Source: Spirirestis rafaelensis WJT71-NPBG6
GTDB taxonomy: Bacteria; Cyanobacteriota; Cyanobacteriia; Cyanobacteriales; Nostocaceae
Assembly: GCA_019359015.1 (NCBI GenBank)
Contig: JAHHID010000071.1
Coordinates: forward strand, 1-40,255
Length of the DNA stretch: 40,255 bases
Direction: 5' to 3'
Each line of letters starts with the position of its first letter. The first letter of the stretch is position 1. Both the position numbers and the translations under genes were made by a program. The notes below the pieces were generated by a model, which was not told where the DNA came from, did not search any database, and saw only the letters and a list, made by a program, of their open reading frames with translations. Positions 8,636 to 16,546 of this stretch are shown piece after piece.

Positions 8636-9579
8636 CTTGGTACTGATACTTTATTAATAATTGAGGCGATCGCTGCATCAATTTGCAAACCATCCAACAT
8701 TGCTTCTGGTTTTAAAATGAGACGATGACGCAGCAAAGGTGCTGCAACTGCTTTAACATCATCTGGGGTGACAAAATCTCTTCCACTCAACCACGCTGCT
8801 GCTTGAGATGTCTGCAACCAAGCACCAGTGGCGCGAGGAGATGCACCCAAAGCTAAATCAGGATGTTGACGGGATGCTTTAACTAAAGCCAAAAGATAAT
8901 CAACGATCGCTTCCGATACTTTAACTTCTTTTACCGCTTGCCGCGCCTCTAAAATTTCCCCTACCGTTGCGACTGATTTCAAACGTGCAATATCCAAGCG
9001 TCGCGCTGCAAAACCGGCTTGACGATTCAGCAACATTTGCTTTTCCGCAGCTTGATCCGGGTAATCTACCACCAACTTAAACAAAAACCTGTCTAATTGC
9101 GCTTCAGGCAAAGGATAAGTCCCCTCAAATTCTAAAGGATTTTGGGTTGCAATCACCCAAAAGAACTCTGGCAAAGCCAAACTTTCACCATCTAGCGTTA
9201 CCTGCGTTTCTTCCATAGCTTCAAGTAACGCTGCTTGTGTTTTTGGGGGAGTGCGATTAATTTCGTCGGCTAATAGCACTTCAGTAAATACTGGTCCTTT
9301 TTTGAGAGTAAAATTGCGAGTATTTAAGTCAAAAATATTTGTACCAGTAATATCAGATGGTAAGACATCCGGTGTTAATTGAATGCGGCGAAAGTCGGCT
9401 TTAATCAATTGTGCCAGCACTTTTACTAAAAGCGTTTTCCCAGTTCCTGGTACTCCTTCCAAAATAATGTGTCCACCTGCCAGCAGCGCTACTAATATCT
9501 GCTGTATTAGGATAGATTGTCCAACAATTATACGATTTAGCCCTTGATCGAGGCGTTTTAAGACAGGATGGTTATTCAT
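8632..9579 (-). CDS. moxR: MoxR-family AAA+ ATPase
   Basis: The 315-aa ATPase (start chosen at ATG 9579; a GTG 13 codons upstream is less typical) carries Walker A GVPGTGKT (residues 42-49) and Walker B LLADEIN (102-108). It also has the MoxR/AAA_3 sensor block PEFFWVIATQNPLEFEGTYP, the PEAQLDRFL arginine-finger region, and a C-terminal lid with SPRATGAWLQ. MoxR ATPases act as chaperones that assemble or activate membrane or cofactor-containing complexes with DUF58/vWA partners. It lies in a same-strand series DUF4129, DUF4350, moxR, small ORF, stress protein, DUF58. Confidence 0.93.
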   Translation of the reverse strand: MNNHPVLKRLDQGLNRIIVGQSILIQQILVALLAGGHIILEGVPGTGKTLLVKVLAQLIKADFRRIQLTPDVLPSDITGTNIFDLNTRNFTLKKGPVFTEVLLADEINRTPPKTQAALLEAMEETQVTLDGESLALPEFFWVIATQNPLEFEGTYPLPEAQLDRFLFKLVVDYPDQAAEKQMLLNRQAGFAARRLDIARLKSVATVGEILEARQAVKEVKVSEAIVDYLLALVKASRQHPDLALGASPRATGAWLQTSQAAAWLSGRDFVTPDDVKAVAAPLLRHRLILKPEAMLDGLQIDAAIASIINKVSVPR

Positions 9580-9639
9580 ATTGTTACTTATAAAGAATCC
9601 ACATAAAAGCGCAAACACTCTAACAATCTTTTTGAATCT

Positions 9640-9771
9640 TTCAGGACTTACATAAAGTCATGAAAAAACGAACCGCATTCGCTTTGGTCTCCGTGATTTA
9701 GAAAAACGCAAAGAACACAAAGGAAGAAGGATGAGAGAAGACTTTTGCCTAAGTCCAATCTTTGCGCGAAA
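9640..9771. repeat. Degenerate dispersed intergenic repeat
   Basis: The gap between moxR and the DUF4350 gene holds GAAAAAACGAACCGC...CGCAAAGAACACAAAGGAAGAAGG. This resembles purine-rich intergenic repeats seen again, in degenerate form, at about 20360-20400 and 38166-38213. No gene is visible. Confidence 0.4.
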
Positions 9772-10860
9772 CTAATAATAACGGCGCAAAGATTGCCATT
9801 TCTCCAACCAGCTTATCAAGTGTCGCTCACTCATGGGTTGTTGTCGAGATTGTACTTTCAAAACTGCTTTAAGTTCTGTTGCAGTCGCGCTTGTTTTCTC
9901 CACCCAAGCGTCTATCAAAGTTTCATGTTCGATAGGTACTTGACCTAATCCTAAGGCTTTTTGCAGTTGCAGTTGTTCATATGAGCCTAACATCTCAACA
10001 ACAAAGTCATTTTTATCAGCTTTTTGCAAGACTCCTGCTAAAGCTTGGATGTATGCTTGGCTATTGTTAACCTCTGGTGTATCCTCAGTTTCTGGTTTAC
10101 CAAAGCGGCGATTTTGTGCCCAAATTAACACCCCAAGGACGGCGATCGCTTGCACTAACATCGGTAATAAAGGAGTTTTCGCCAAATAACTAAATAAGTC
10201 TCCTTGACCTTCACTCTTTCTCACGCTGGCATCTTTGTAGCCGTGGATATATTCATCTACAAATAATACATTGCCTTTTTTGCTTACTAAATCAGCTAAA
10301 TACTGGAAATTACTTAGATTATCTTGATAAGCATTAGCAGCTAAATAAGGAGTAGTGGCAAAAATCGCTTTTCCTTTACCGTAGTTCTTTTCCCAGACTA
10401 CTGCACCAAAGCGATCGCCTAAATCAACTTCTTCCCCTGCTTCCAATTGCCGCCGCCGCCCGGTATCAATCTTGACATCACCAACAGGTGATTTTTGCAT
10501 CGTGCTAAACTTGGCTGCTGTAACTTGCTCCCGCACACCCAAAATTACCAAATTATTGCCTTTTTCTAACCATTTTTGCTCTTGAGGCGAAATAATTGGT
10601 GTGTTCAGGTAGCTGTTTACCTGTAAAAGAGTCACAGGACGTGTTTGGGTCTCTAATTCCTTAAAAGGCTTTTGCCAGCGCTGGATAGAAGCTTGTCGCT
10701 CTTGCATAAAAGCATACCACGCGCCATAGCCATCAGGAGCGCGGTTATAAGTGGAACCAATATTAATTTTGCTATTGCTGGGAGCAGCGATTAAACTAAT
10801 TAAAATTATGACAGAAGCGGCGATCGCTCCAAACCAAATAACGCGGTTTGAACGTTTCAT
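9772..10860 (-). CDS. DUF4350 domain-containing membrane protein
   Basis: The 362-aa protein (start chosen at ATG 10860 over a TTG four codons upstream) has an N-terminal membrane helix (VIWFGAIAASVIILISLIAA). The DUF4350 domain follows, with NRAPDGYGAWYAFMQERQ and the strand NNLVILGVREQVTA. A later segment VLFVDEYIHGYKD is typical of the family. A second hydrophobic segment (PMLVQAIAVLGVLIWAQNRRFG) and a cytoplasmic tail end it. DUF4350 proteins occur almost always beside DUF4129 and MoxR genes. It follows the DUF4129 gene by about 50 bp. Confidence 0.87.
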   Translation of the reverse strand: MKRSNRVIWFGAIAASVIILISLIAAPSNSKINIGSTYNRAPDGYGAWYAFMQERQASIQRWQKPFKELETQTRPVTLLQVNSYLNTPIISPQEQKWLEKGNNLVILGVREQVTAAKFSTMQKSPVGDVKIDTGRRRQLEAGEEVDLGDRFGAVVWEKNYGKGKAIFATTPYLAANAYQDNLSNFQYLADLVSKKGNVLFVDEYIHGYKDASVRKSEGQGDLFSYLAKTPLLPMLVQAIAVLGVLIWAQNRRFGKPETEDTPEVNNSQAYIQALAGVLQKADKNDFVVEMLGSYEQLQLQKALGLGQVPIEHETLIDAWVEKTSATATELKAVLKVQSRQQPMSERHLISWLEKWQSLRRYY

Positions 10861-10909
10861 ATTTAATTGCAAATCGAAAACAGGCTAATAGCTAATCATA
10901 AGAGGGCAA

Positions 10910-11518
10910 TTAGCCATTAGCAATCTCCCGATATGCTTCCCGACACTGCTGATAATTTTCGCTCGATATCTCAGTATTACCAAAGCATAATTGCTCGTGA
11001 GTGGTAATCAAAGTTTCATAAGCCTGTATCGGAGTGACTTTATATTGTAGCAATTGCAGATATTCTGCATCAGTGCGGCTGAATTTGTGAGGTGCAATGC
11101 TGGTATCATCCAAGTGTTGCAACATCGCCAAATAAAGACAACGGCAAGCCTCACGGTAATTATTTTGATGATAAAGTTCTTGCGATCGCGCTAACCACCC
11201 AGACACTGACAAATCACTGCCGCCGATTTTTACCTGAGAATTAGCAGTATTTCTAGCCCTAAGTCTTGCATACAAATAAGGGCTAAATACTCGCCACAAT
11301 CGCCAACCGACCCAAATTAAAAGCAAGGCTACTAAAACCCAAAAAACCAAGTTCAGCAAGTTACCCAGCCAAGAATTATCAAGCGACCATCCGTCAGGCA
11401 ATTGTGGAAAATCTAGTTTCAAGCGGGACAATTGGTACTCCACCCATTCTCCCACCTGTTGCCGCAACTGAGACAACTGCCAACTCCAACTTGTTTTTTC
11501 AAAGGATTCTGTAGACAT
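10910..11518 (-). CDS. DUF4129 domain-containing membrane protein
   Basis: The 202-aa protein has one membrane helix in its middle (LLNLVFWVLVALLLIWVGWRLW) and a C-terminal cytoplasmic DUF4129 domain. That domain shows WLARSQELYHQNNYREACRCLYLAMLQHLDD and a DAEYLQLL...YETLITTHEQLCFG pattern. The domain often ends transglutaminase-like proteins but here stands alone. It is the first gene of the same-strand DUF4129-DUF4350-moxR series. Its ATG is immediately preceded by C-rich tandem repeats with no Shine-Dalgarno sequence. Confidence 0.87.
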   Translation of the reverse strand: MSTESFEKTSWSWQLSQLRQQVGEWVEYQLSRLKLDFPQLPDGWSLDNSWLGNLLNLVFWVLVALLLIWVGWRLWRVFSPYLYARLRARNTANSQVKIGGSDLSVSGWLARSQELYHQNNYREACRCLYLAMLQHLDDTSIAPHKFSRTDAEYLQLLQYKVTPIQAYETLITTHEQLCFGNTEISSENYQQCREAYREIANG

Positions 11519-11520
11519 AG

Positions 11521-11700
11521 GGGGGACTGGGGATTGGGGGAGATGAGGGAGCAGGGGGAGCAGGGGGAGCAGGGGGAGCAGGGGGAGATGGGGGAGCAGG
11601 GGAAGAAATATTTCTTCTTTCTTGCCTTTTACCCTTTACCCTTTTCCCTTTCCCCCTCCTCAATTGCCCCATGCCCAATTAATGACTATTGACTATTAAC
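11521..11700. repeat. STRR array upstream of the DUF4129 gene
   Basis: The plus strand reads a GGGGGAGCA unit in five or so copies, then a degenerate part, then the TGACTATTGACTATTAACTATTGAC heptamer type at the right end. The array starts 3 bp before the DUF4129 ATG and ends inside the last codons and stop of the DUF2243 gene. Any promoter for the DUF4129 series must lie within or beyond it. Confidence 0.8.
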
Positions 11701-12297
11701 TATTGACTCTTGTTTGCTTTGTTGTATCATTATCCAGCCTATGGCAACAAGAAGCGCACCAAAAGCAAGAAATCCTAAATCCCACGCTAACTGATTCGGA
11801 CCGGGTTTAACATGATGGATACCGAGAATTTGATGATCGATTAATCCTTCAACCAGGTTGAACAACCCAAAACCGATCAGCAAAGATGCGAAGAAGGTTT
11901 TTGATGACCAACGAACATCATCGCGTCCTCCGGCACGCCATAGCAATACTATTCCAATGACAGTCATCACCCAGTCGAATGCGTGAAACAATCCATCCCA
12001 AATCATGTTTAAATCTATATTAGAGATAGTTGTCAGCGGTCGAACATTACTAAGCATGTGATGCCACTGAAGAATCTGATGTAGGACGATGCCATCAAAG
12101 AATCCTCCTAGACCAATACCAAGGACAATCCCGGCTGTAATTACAGGTGATTGTCGGTTGCTTGTCTCACTATGAGTCACAATATTAAACCTTATAGACA
12201 GACTTGTTGACACAATAGAACTGTCTTCCGAGAGATTTCCTCTGCCCATAGGCAAGTACTGCTCTTTAATTAAAATTAAGTACCTGATAGTCTGCAT
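11686..12297 (-). CDS. DUF2243 domain-containing membrane protein
   Basis: The 203-aa protein has four hydrophobic segments. Conserved blocks are AGIVLGIGLGGFFDGIVLHQ, LQWHHMLS, WDGLFHAFDWVMTVIGIVLLW, GFGLFNLVEGLIDHQILGIHH and a final PNQLAWDLGFLAFGALLVAIGW. These are the DUF2243 hallmarks, with repeated His-containing helices that could bind metal or haem. The function is unknown. Family members usually start near the first helix, so the N-terminal ~50 residues or the start codon are uncertain (Met17 at 12249 is an alternative). The last residues and stop fall in a tandem repeat. Confidence 0.82.
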   Translation of the reverse strand: MQTIRYLILIKEQYLPMGRGNLSEDSSIVSTSLSIRFNIVTHSETSNRQSPVITAGIVLGIGLGGFFDGIVLHQILQWHHMLSNVRPLTTISNIDLNMIWDGLFHAFDWVMTVIGIVLLWRAGGRDDVRWSSKTFFASLLIGFGLFNLVEGLIDHQILGIHHVKPGPNQLAWDLGFLAFGALLVAIGWIMIQQSKQESIVNSQ

Positions 12298-12341
12298 CTA
12301 CAGGCATGATGGAAATTGATACATAAAAGAGCAATTTTCAA

Positions 12342-12812
12342 ATGACTATTTACTTTTACAAGGTTTGGGAGCCTTACGGCTGTTTTTCTAACTTTTCTCC
12401 CCACGGAATCGAGATCCGGGGTACTTACTGGTCAACAGTCGAGCATTATTATCAAGCGCAAAAGTTTGTCGGCAGCGTCGATGCAGTAATCATACCTTCA
12501 ATTTATGCCGCCGAAACGCCAGAACAAGCTGCTGCCTTGGGACGCTGTAGCACACGTCAACTTCGTTGTGATTGGGATGCAGTCAAAACTGAAGTTATGC
12601 GCGAAGCTGTACTCAAAAAGTTTCTCACTCATGCCGAAATTAGAGAAATTCTGCTGACTACAGGCGATAATTTACTTGTAGAAAACTCCCCTAACGATTA
12701 TTTCTGGGGCTGTGGTGCAGATAAAACTGGTCAAAACTGTCTTGGTAAAATCCTTATGAATGTGCGTGAAGAAATCCGCAAGCTAGTCTCGTTATCAGTA
12801 ATTTCCGATTAG
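12342..12812 (+). CDS. NADAR family (YbiA-like) protein
   Basis: The 156-aa protein matches the NADAR fold throughout. It shows FYKVWEPYGCFSNFSPH (residues 4-20), YWSTVEHYYQAQKF (30-43), the middle RCDWDAVKTEVMREAVLKKF and the C-terminal LVENSPNDYFWGCGADKTGQ followed by N-CLGKILMNVRE. NADAR proteins of the YbiA type are N-glycosidases. Some act on early riboflavin-pathway intermediates and others are linked to ADP-ribose or NAD chemistry. The key acidic and aromatic residues (E34, W in YFWG) appear intact. It is monocistronic and divergent from the DUF2243 gene. Confidence 0.9.
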   Translation: MTIYFYKVWEPYGCFSNFSPHGIEIRGTYWSTVEHYYQAQKFVGSVDAVIIPSIYAAETPEQAAALGRCSTRQLRCDWDAVKTEVMREAVLKKFLTHAEIREILLTTGDNLLVENSPNDYFWGCGADKTGQNCLGKILMNVREEIRKLVSLSVISD

Positions 12813-12828
12813 CTAATACTACGATAAA

Positions 12829-12851
12829 CCCACAGGTTTTTAGGCTGTGGG
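12829..12851. terminator. Bidirectional terminator-like hairpin
   Basis: CCCACAG and CTGTGGG form a 7-bp stem with a 9-nt loop. It lies between two convergent genes (NADAR on plus, cytochrome on minus). The T-rich loop and lack of a long T-run make it a weak but well-placed candidate. Confidence 0.5.
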
Positions 12852-12876
12852 CTGCTTGCAAGAGTATTTTGTTTGT

Positions 12877-14937
12877 CTACTGATTTTGAGGTGGAATAAT
12901 TTCCGGGTTGTCGTCTAGTGAGAGAAGAAATTCTATCAAGTCAGTTTGGTCTTGAATATTAAAACCAGCCTGTTTATCAACCCAGTAATTATGTCCGCTA
13001 CCGTCTACGTTCGACTTTTGCAAGTTGGAATTAGCATGGTTGGCTAAAACTACTTGCCTACGCAAGTTACGATCTACAAGCACGCGCAAACTCGCACTTG
13101 GATCTGGTGCAATGTTTTTTAAGGAAGTACCTGCTAGCCCTAATTGGTCAGGATTAACGATTTGATAGCCGTTTTTATCGACTTGCAGTGCTTCTTGTCC
13201 GGCAGCAACACCACCATCGTGCAAATACGGTGCGGTGACGGATAATCCTATCAAGCTAGGCACTTTGTAACCACCGGCGTTACCAATGGCAAATGCCAAC
13301 CTGTAGTCTTCTTCGGATGTGATATCTGTGGGAACATTTAGGACTGTTGTATTTTCTGGCAACGGAACTTGGACGTTACTGGGATAAGTCTGCGGTTCTG
13401 TGAAGTTGCGGGCGACAGGTGCTTGTGCTTTTGCCCGTGAAGGCTGAGATTTGATTTCCTGTTCCGCAATTACATGATTGTTGGTAAAGTAACGCCCACT
13501 ATGGCACTCAACGCAGCCTGCCTTACTGAAAATCACTGCCCCATGCTTTACGGCATCAGAATTAGTAGACTGATTTGGTGGCGGTGCTAGAGAGTTTTGA
13601 AACGCTGACATGCCGTTGAGTTGTGCAGCAAGTGGCATTCCCGGTGAATTTGCCATCAACCCATCAAGGATAAACGGTGAACCTTTCGGGTATCCCGGCA
13701 TGGGAACCACCTCATTCATGGCAGGTGTGCCAGGAGTGGGGTCAATTTTCTGGAAAAATTCCGATGGTTTAGCGCCTTTTGGTAATCTGAAGTCCGGATT
13801 GGCAGAATTTTGGAAAATTATGCCTAAGTAAGTTTCTTTATCAATGCCTAATAGCTGCTTACTTGCATCAGCAGTCGATGTCATGTCTGAGTTTGTCCCA
13901 TGAACATTGCTGTTGAGTGTAGTCAGCCCGTGAAACCAACCAATAGCGGCGTTACCACTCCAGCCGTAGGGGTATGCTCCGAAAGTATAGGAAGATGGAT
14001 TTTGAGAGGGATTGTTAACATTGTCGGGGGTTGAGTCAAAGTTGCCGGGAGACCAAGTTAAAAATTCGGCATCGACGGCATCTTCTAAAGCTTTTGTGTC
14101 TGGTAAACGTGCTTCCCTGCCGTCAGCTTTGATGTAAGTAGTTTCACCACGGCGCATTGTCTGCGGGTTAACACCACTTTGCCGGAACATTGCTGCTGAG
14201 TTACTGGCTAATGCCAGAATTAAGCCAGTATTAAGGTCATTATTTGGTGCACCTTCTAAAATGCGTCCGGTTTTTTTATCAAGAGCGGCATGGCACGCTG
14301 CACAAGTTATACCGACGCGAATTTTGCCCTGGTTGATGTGGGTAATCATTCCCAGTGGGACGAGGGAACTTGCGGGAACATCAAGCCCGGTGTTGAGGAT
14401 ATCGCCTTTTTTGAAACTTCGATCGCCTACTTGCATATCTCGATCCATCGTCACTTGCAGATTTGTGGTATGCTTGCCACCAAGAGAGGCGATCGCTTTC
14501 CCCAAGTTCCCAATATTCAGTGGACCATCTAAGGCACCAGTTACATCAGTCAAGAAAACCTCATTCCCAAAGGTTTCTGTATAAAAAGCTTGGCGACCAA
14601 GTTTAATCAAATCTTCCGTGATAGCTACAGCACCATTATCTGCTGACAGTTGCTGTTTACCTTCATCTGTTTTCAACAAACTTGCAGCTTCATCTTTACT
14701 GATAACTTTACCCAACACATCATAAGAACCTATTTCTTGTGCTGTGGGTTGGGTAATTGGTGTATATGTATTGTTAATACTTGGCGTTCCGGGAATGGCG
14801 ATATCAATTTGATATGCCAAGAAACTAATAAAGACAATCAAAGCTAGCAGTATACTAACCCGACGTAGCCCTAAATTTTGCCTTTGCGCTTTCAGGTTTC
14901 CATCTGCGCTTTTCGCCTGTTCGGGAGAAGATACCAT
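12877..14937 (-). CDS. Membrane-anchored di-haem c-type cytochrome (CcP/MauG/RoxA-like)
   Basis: The 686-aa protein has one N-terminal membrane anchor (about residues 25-44, VSILLALIVFISFLAYQI) and a large extracytoplasmic part. Two covalent haem c sites are present: CAACH (212-216) and CVECH (475-479). After the second haem there is APYLHDGGV, the conserved segment of di-haem peroxidase/RoxA-type proteins, where a Met or other distal ligand is expected. The length is close to that of RoxA-type oxygenases and above that of classical CcpA peroxidases (about 330 aa). The substrate is unknown. It is transcribed 26 bp after a 75-aa membrane protein, probably one operon. Confidence 0.8.
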   Translation of the reverse strand: MVSSPEQAKSADGNLKAQRQNLGLRRVSILLALIVFISFLAYQIDIAIPGTPSINNTYTPITQPTAQEIGSYDVLGKVISKDEAASLLKTDEGKQQLSADNGAVAITEDLIKLGRQAFYTETFGNEVFLTDVTGALDGPLNIGNLGKAIASLGGKHTTNLQVTMDRDMQVGDRSFKKGDILNTGLDVPASSLVPLGMITHINQGKIRVGITCAACHAALDKKTGRILEGAPNNDLNTGLILALASNSAAMFRQSGVNPQTMRRGETTYIKADGREARLPDTKALEDAVDAEFLTWSPGNFDSTPDNVNNPSQNPSSYTFGAYPYGWSGNAAIGWFHGLTTLNSNVHGTNSDMTSTADASKQLLGIDKETYLGIIFQNSANPDFRLPKGAKPSEFFQKIDPTPGTPAMNEVVPMPGYPKGSPFILDGLMANSPGMPLAAQLNGMSAFQNSLAPPPNQSTNSDAVKHGAVIFSKAGCVECHSGRYFTNNHVIAEQEIKSQPSRAKAQAPVARNFTEPQTYPSNVQVPLPENTTVLNVPTDITSEEDYRLAFAIGNAGGYKVPSLIGLSVTAPYLHDGGVAAGQEALQVDKNGYQIVNPDQLGLAGTSLKNIAPDPSASLRVLVDRNLRRQVVLANHANSNLQKSNVDGSGHNYWVDKQAGFNIQDQTDLIEFLLSLDDNPEIIPPQNQ

Positions 14938-14963
14938 AAGAATTCACTGGCAAGGGGAAAATT

Positions 14964-15191
14964 TTAGAATCTAGAACCGCAAATTTGATCAACAACTGCT
15001 GCTGGTCGGCTGCTATTTTCTTGTCGACAAATCAAAGTCCTAGCTAAAGTTTGCTGATAATAGTATTGATGAGCAAACCAACCGATAGGTGTACCTGCGA
15101 TCGTGCCGATAGCTAAACCAGTAATCAAACTATAAATTAGATGTTTTCTTTTAATAGAATTCTCCCTGTCAATAGTGTTTGTTTTCACCAT
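14964..15191 (-). CDS. Small single-pass membrane protein
   Basis: The 75-aa protein has a basic N-terminus, one membrane helix (LIYSLITGLAIGTIAGTPIGWF) and a short outer tail with two cysteines (LICRQ, DQICGSRF). I do not recognise the family. It lies directly upstream of the di-haem cytochrome gene with a 26-bp gap, so it may help anchor or mature it. That link is from position only. Confidence 0.65.
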   Translation of the reverse strand: MVKTNTIDRENSIKRKHLIYSLITGLAIGTIAGTPIGWFAHQYYYQQTLARTLICRQENSSRPAAVVDQICGSRF

Positions 15192-15244
15192 AGTTTTTTA
15201 CTTTCCTATTGATTTATGAGAAATAAATTATTGTATTTTTAGTC

Positions 15245-15296
15245 GAGGTGGAGCCTCAATCAATGCATTCCCAGTCAGAGACTGGGAACGAGAATA
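15245..15296. repeat. Dispersed palindromic repeat, second copy
   Basis: TTCCCAGTC-AGA-GACTGGGAA (15268-15288) forms a perfect 9-bp stem and is flanked by GAGGTGGAGCCTC. Reverse-complemented, the stretch matches the repeat at 2409-2460. It follows the stop of the 151-aa carotenoid-protein-like gene and may serve as its terminator. Confidence 0.65.
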
Positions 15297-15303
15297 TCAG
15301 AAC

Positions 15304-15759
15304 TTAAGCTTTTGAAAGTACCTGTTGCATAAAGGACATTATTTGTTCGCTACTATTCATCTCGAATAAATCCAACACTTCTGCTGCTTGTTCCGAAGGA
15401 ATGTAATCTTGTGGTATACCAACAACTGAACCGCCCAAATTTTCACCTAACTGATACCAAAAAGCCAATTTAGATTCAGCATCCATTGAGGCATAGCTAT
15501 CAGTGGAAATTGTTGTTTCCTCACCTTCTTGATTTTGCAACTTCCGCAAGGCTAATATTTGGTCGGGCTGGGATAAATTTTGAATTTCTGCTACCAAATC
15601 TGCTGTACCATGATTCGGCAGAGAATTCATAGCGCTAGCAGGAATTTCCTCATTAATTTGACTAAAAAGTACTGCTAGCACAGCCAAGCGATCGTCTGCA
15701 TTCAAATTCTGAAATTTTGATACGGCTACTTCGGTAAAATCGATATTTGTAGAAGTCAT
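15304..15759 (-). CDS. Helical carotenoid protein-like (OCP N-terminal domain), divergent copy 2
   Basis: The 151-aa all-helical protein aligns over its whole length with the N-terminal carotenoid-binding domain of orange carotenoid protein. It shows FQNLNADDRLAVLAVLFSQI (about 16-35) and SKLAFWYQLGENLGG (late), and it ends in SEQAAEVLDL plus a final helix. The WY pair of the second carotenoid contact is kept in FWYQL. The Trp and Tyr of the first helix that contact the carotenoid in OCP are replaced by Ala29 and Phe32. It is the third gene of a same-strand triplet. Carotenoid binding is therefore uncertain. Confidence 0.8.
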   Translation of the reverse strand: MTSTNIDFTEVAVSKFQNLNADDRLAVLAVLFSQINEEIPASAMNSLPNHGTADLVAEIQNLSQPDQILALRKLQNQEGEETTISTDSYASMDAESKLAFWYQLGENLGGSVVGIPQDYIPSEQAAEVLDLFEMNSSEQIMSFMQQVLSKA

Positions 15760-15831
15760 AAAAACCTCGCATTAATTAAGTAAAAATTGGAAAATATGCC
15801 TAGTTTCAAATTTATGTGGCAATTTTAATTA

Positions 15832-15856
15832 TAGAGGTGGATAATACCCACCTCTA
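15832..15856 (-). terminator. Hairpin between two carotenoid-protein genes
   Basis: TAGAGGTGG and CCACCTCTA form a 9-bp stem with a 7-nt loop. On the minus strand it follows the stop of the 169-aa gene and is followed by an AT-rich run, so partial termination between the two genes is likely. Confidence 0.5.
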
Positions 15857-15873
15857 AGTTTAATTAGAAAAAT

Positions 15874-16383
15874 TTACAACACTTTATTCAAGAAAGAAAC
15901 TAAATCTTCAGTGTTGGTTGATTGAAGAGAATTCAACACTTCTGTTGCTTGTTGAGAAGGTTGATAGTTACCTGGTAGACTGCTTATTGCTGTTGCCAAT
16001 CTTTGTGCTAGTAAATACCAAAAAGCCAACTTTCCTTCAGGCTGCAAGTGACCATATTCACCAGTAGGAATTGTATTTCCGCCATGAGCGAGTTCAAGCG
16101 TCGCTTTGCTAGGATTTGGATCGAGCATTACTTCGTCTTGGTCATTTTTGTTTGCTGGTAGCAAATCACGCAAAGCCTCTAGCTGTTCTACCGAGGACAA
16201 GTTCTGAACTTGTGTCACTAAATTCCCAGCATTTTCTGTTGGCAACGAATCTGTAATATTAGCAGGCAGCTTATCAGCAATTTGGCTAAAAAGTAATCCC
16301 AATACTGCTAGGCGATCGTCTATCTTCAATCGTTGAAATGCTGCTACAGCTTGTTGTGATGGGTTAACATTTGTAGAAGTCAT
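15874..16383 (-). CDS. Helical carotenoid protein-like (OCP N-terminal domain), divergent copy 1
   Basis: The 169-aa OCP-N-like protein carries FQRLKIDDRLAVLGLLFSQI and GKLAFWYLLAQRLATAISSL, followed by the conserved LPGNYQPSQQATEVLNSL block. The FWY pair is present. In the first contact helix the Trp and Tyr of OCP are Gly29 and Phe32. An insertion of about 20 residues (DPNPSKATLELAHGG, with flanks) precedes the EYGHLQPEGK loop and is absent from the other two copies. Family: helical carotenoid protein, usually a singlet-oxygen quencher or a carotenoid carrier to OCP C-terminal-domain partners. No CTDH gene is in the window. Confidence 0.82.
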   Translation of the reverse strand: MTSTNVNPSQQAVAAFQRLKIDDRLAVLGLLFSQIADKLPANITDSLPTENAGNLVTQVQNLSSVEQLEALRDLLPANKNDQDEVMLDPNPSKATLELAHGGNTIPTGEYGHLQPEGKLAFWYLLAQRLATAISSLPGNYQPSQQATEVLNSLQSTNTEDLVSFLNKVL

Positions 16384-16546
16384 GGAGCCTCCGATAAGTT
16401 AGTGATGCATCTGTAGTTGTTCTTGTCTGGGAGGAAAAGTCCGAGCGACACCTGAAGCCGCTCGAAACTAAGGGGGAATTAAACCTTGTCTGAAAGAAAA
16501 TTATTAAGTAGCGCAGCTTCGGCTACCAATCAAAAATCTCAAAGCT
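16384..16546. other. Intergenic region with small hairpins
   Basis: This 163-bp spacer separates the canonical from the first divergent carotenoid-protein gene. It holds small stems (GAGCG...CGCTC at about 16442-16462 and GTAGC...GCTAC at about 16507-16525). No ORF is visible. It may contain a separate promoter for the downstream pair. Confidence 0.4.

Noticed and set aside
16424-16445. Similarity to the GGAGGAAAGTCC signature of RNase P RNA
   Set aside because: The match (GGGAGGAAAAGTCCGAGC) is imperfect, and the 163-bp gap is far too short for rnpB; no other conserved elements seen.
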